Assembly (NCBI GenBank): GCA_029975645.1
Contig: JARKOU010000188.1
Coordinates: 1 to 34,357 of the forward strand
DNA: 34,357 nt
Direction of reading: 5' to 3'
Source: Actinomycetales bacterium
Lineage (GTDB): Bacteria > Actinomycetota > Actinomycetes > Actinomycetales > JAHECE01
In this document: one piece after another, positions 33,157-34,357 of the stretch
How positions within the stretch are numbered: the stretch's first letter is position 1
Layout: each line of letters begins with the position of its first letter
Notes under the pieces: generated by a model
Database searches by the model: none
Seen by the model: the letters and a program-made list of their open reading frames with translations, nothing else
What the model was told of the DNA's origin: nothing
Translations under genes and position numbers: made by a program

Positions 33157-34095
33157 TCATTCGTCCTCCGGCGCTGGATCCGAGGCGGTGTCCGCCGCTG
33201 CTCCGCTCGCCTGGAGCGCCGAGCGGAGCGCCTCGTCCGGCACGGTCGCATACGACAGGCCCGTGACCGAGTCCGCGGCCGGCATGTCGAGTTCCGATTC
33301 CCGGACCGCGGACCAGCCCAGGCCCACCGCGTCGACGTACTCGAGGTACACCTCCACGCCGGGCGAGGAGTACAGGGAGCTCATCAACGTCGACGGGTCT
33401 CCGATCGCGGCGATCTCGTAGGGCGGCGAGTACGTGGCACCGTGCAGGAGCAGCACGTTGCCCACGCATCGCACGGCGGTCTTGGCGGTCACTCGTTGCC
33501 CCTGGATGGTCATCGCCTCCGCCCCTCCGGCCCAGAGCGCGTTGACCACGGCCTCGACGTCCTGCTGGTGGACCAGGAGGTCGTCCGGCCGCGCCCCCTG
33601 CGGGGCGTTCGACGTCGGCGCGTCCCACAACTTGACCACCACGCCCGGGCCGACGACGGCGACGCGGCCGGCCGCGATCGCGGTGGCCCCCGTGAGCCCG
33701 CCGTCGGACGGCGGCTCACCCGCCGACGCCTGCTCCACGAGGCGGTCGACGTCCGCCCGAAGGGCCTCGACCTCCTGCGTGATCTGGTCGACCCGGACCT
33801 CCTCCTCCTGAACCAGGTCGCTGAGGTTCTGGGCCTCGCGGTCCCCGGAGGAACGGAACAGGGTGGCGTTGATCGCGAACAGCAGTCCCGCGATCACCGC
33901 CACCACCGCAATCGAGACCGAGCGCTGGGTGAGGAAACGGTGCGCAACCGAGCGCACCCGGTGCGGCGGCTCGGGCGTCGACGACGCCGGTTCGGCGGCA
34001 TCGGTGTCGGCGGCCGTCTCGACGGCGTCCACCGCCGCGGCACCGCCTTCCGGGCGGGCGTCGACCTCGCGGTCGATGCTCTGGCCCTGCGTCAC
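33157..34095 (-). CDS. DUF881-family membrane protein
   Basis: This 312-residue protein is the usual neighbour of crgA and trpG. It has a charged cytoplasmic N-terminus of about 55 residues, one membrane helix (about 60-80) and a coiled coil (about 88-122) of E/Q/V heptads. The DUF881 domain follows to the C-terminus (VAVVGPGVVVKLWDAP, ALWAGGAEAMTIQGQRV, NVLLLHGATYSPPYEIAAIG). The coiled-coil-plus-DUF881 build recalls YlxW/YlxX proteins linked to division. Function is not established. The GTG at 34095 has GGAGGAG just upstream. It is divergent from crgA, with 159 bases between. Confidence 0.9.
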   Translation of the reverse strand: MTQGQSIDREVDARPEGGAAAVDAVETAADTDAAEPASSTPEPPHRVRSVAHRFLTQRSVSIAVVAVIAGLLFAINATLFRSSGDREAQNLSDLVQEEEVRVDQITQEVEALRADVDRLVEQASAGEPPSDGGLTGATAIAAGRVAVVGPGVVVKLWDAPTSNAPQGARPDDLLVHQQDVEAVVNALWAGGAEAMTIQGQRVTAKTAVRCVGNVLLLHGATYSPPYEIAAIGDPSTLMSSLYSSPGVEVYLEYVDAVGLGWSAVRESELDMPAADSVTGLSYATVPDEALRSALQASGAAADTASDPAPEDE

Positions 34096-34161
34096 GGCTC
34101 CTCCGGCTCCTTGGCTCCCGGGCCGGCCCGTCGGATCGGGCCGGGCGCCGGTACTGTCTCC

Positions 34162-34168
34162 TACGCTA
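34162..34168. promoter_or_regulatory. Candidate bidirectional -10 between DUF881 and crgA
   Basis: TACGCTA reads TACGCT on the plus strand and TAGCGT on the minus strand, both acceptable -10 hexamers. It could serve the divergent crgA and DUF881 genes. No clear -35 on either side. Confidence 0.25.
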
Positions 34169-34254
34169 GATCACGCGCCCCGCGAGCGGCATTCCGGCCG
34201 GACCGAGCCGGCCCCACCGCGCTGGTGACGCGAGCCCCGCCGAGGAGACGCCAC

Positions 34255-34357
34255 GTGCCCGAGTCCCGCAACCGCCGCAAGAAGGCGGCGTACGTCCCGC
34301 CGCCCCGCGAAACCGCGCCCAAGACCAACCCCACGTGGTGGGTCCCCACGATGCTCA
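34255..34357 (+). CDS. crgA: CrgA cell-division protein, N-terminal fragment
   Basis: The first 34 residues are visible (MPESRNRRKKAAYVPPP, then TNPTWWVPTML) before the window ends. The basic start, YxPPP segment and the WW-P entry into the first helix are typical of CrgA, a two-helix membrane protein that links FtsZ with PbpA/PbpB and other division proteins in actinobacteria. The GTG at 34255 has GAGGAG seven bases upstream. Its location opposite DUF881 matches the conserved order of this cluster. Confidence 0.9.
   Translation, partial: MPESRNRRKKAAYVPPPRETAPKTNPTWWVPTML

Overview
The window is very GC-rich, with GTG and TTG starts, tightly overlapping genes and several leaderless-type promoters, so it comes from an actinobacterium. 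The conserved block crgA / DUF881 / trpG / pknB / pknA / pbpA / rodA / pstP / fhaB / fhaA / tRNA-Leu is the usual near-origin cluster of Actinomycetota. Placement near Cellulomonadaceae or other Micrococcales is an inference from protein style only.

Region 1 (1-4650, minus strand): the 5' end of a ClC-type chloride channel gene, then the class Ib ribonucleotide reductase operon nrdH-nrdI-nrdE-nrdF. Its upstream region carries two NrdR-box-like sites 32 bp apart. Region 2 (4650-9800): a solitary AAA-type ATPase, a DksA/TraR-type zinc-finger protein, then a minus-strand operon (SHOCT membrane protein, small membrane protein, OmpR-type regulator, HAMP histidine kinase) and a histidine phosphatase of the phosphoglycerate mutase family. 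Region 3 (9800-14950): two unrelated potassium-channel-type proteins, a four-helix membrane protein (DUF7144-like), a small conserved protein, an isoprenylcysteine methyltransferase-like membrane protein, a Nudix hydrolase and a MauE-like membrane domain fused to a thioredoxin-like domain.

Region 4 (14950-21200): a metallo-beta-lactamase-fold hydrolase, a large MalT/LAL-type LuxR regulator, and a divergent operon of an unrecognised protein plus a SulP transporter, followed by a DUF5808-like gene. Two matching 17-bp dyads bracket the regulator gene. One lies in front of the hydrolase and one in the divergent promoter region. This suggests a local regulon and is the strongest candidate here for an undescribed system. 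Region 5 (21190-22060): a FitA/VapB-like antitoxin with a frameshifted PIN-domain toxin, and tRNA-Leu(CAG).

Region 6 (22060-31632): the cell-wall growth and signalling operon fhaA-fhaB-pstP-rodA-pbpA-pknA-pknB. Starts and stops overlap along most of it, so translation is probably coupled. The kinases phosphorylate division and wall-synthesis proteins, PstP reverses this, the FHA proteins read phospho-Thr, and RodA with PbpA polymerise and cross-link peptidoglycan. The rodA 3' end contains a near-perfect 23-bp inverted repeat. Region 7 (31633-34357): a DUF6623-like gene of different composition sits between pknB and trpG, followed by trpG, a DUF881 membrane protein and the divergent start of crgA. 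The class E sortase gene often found between DUF881 and trpG is absent.
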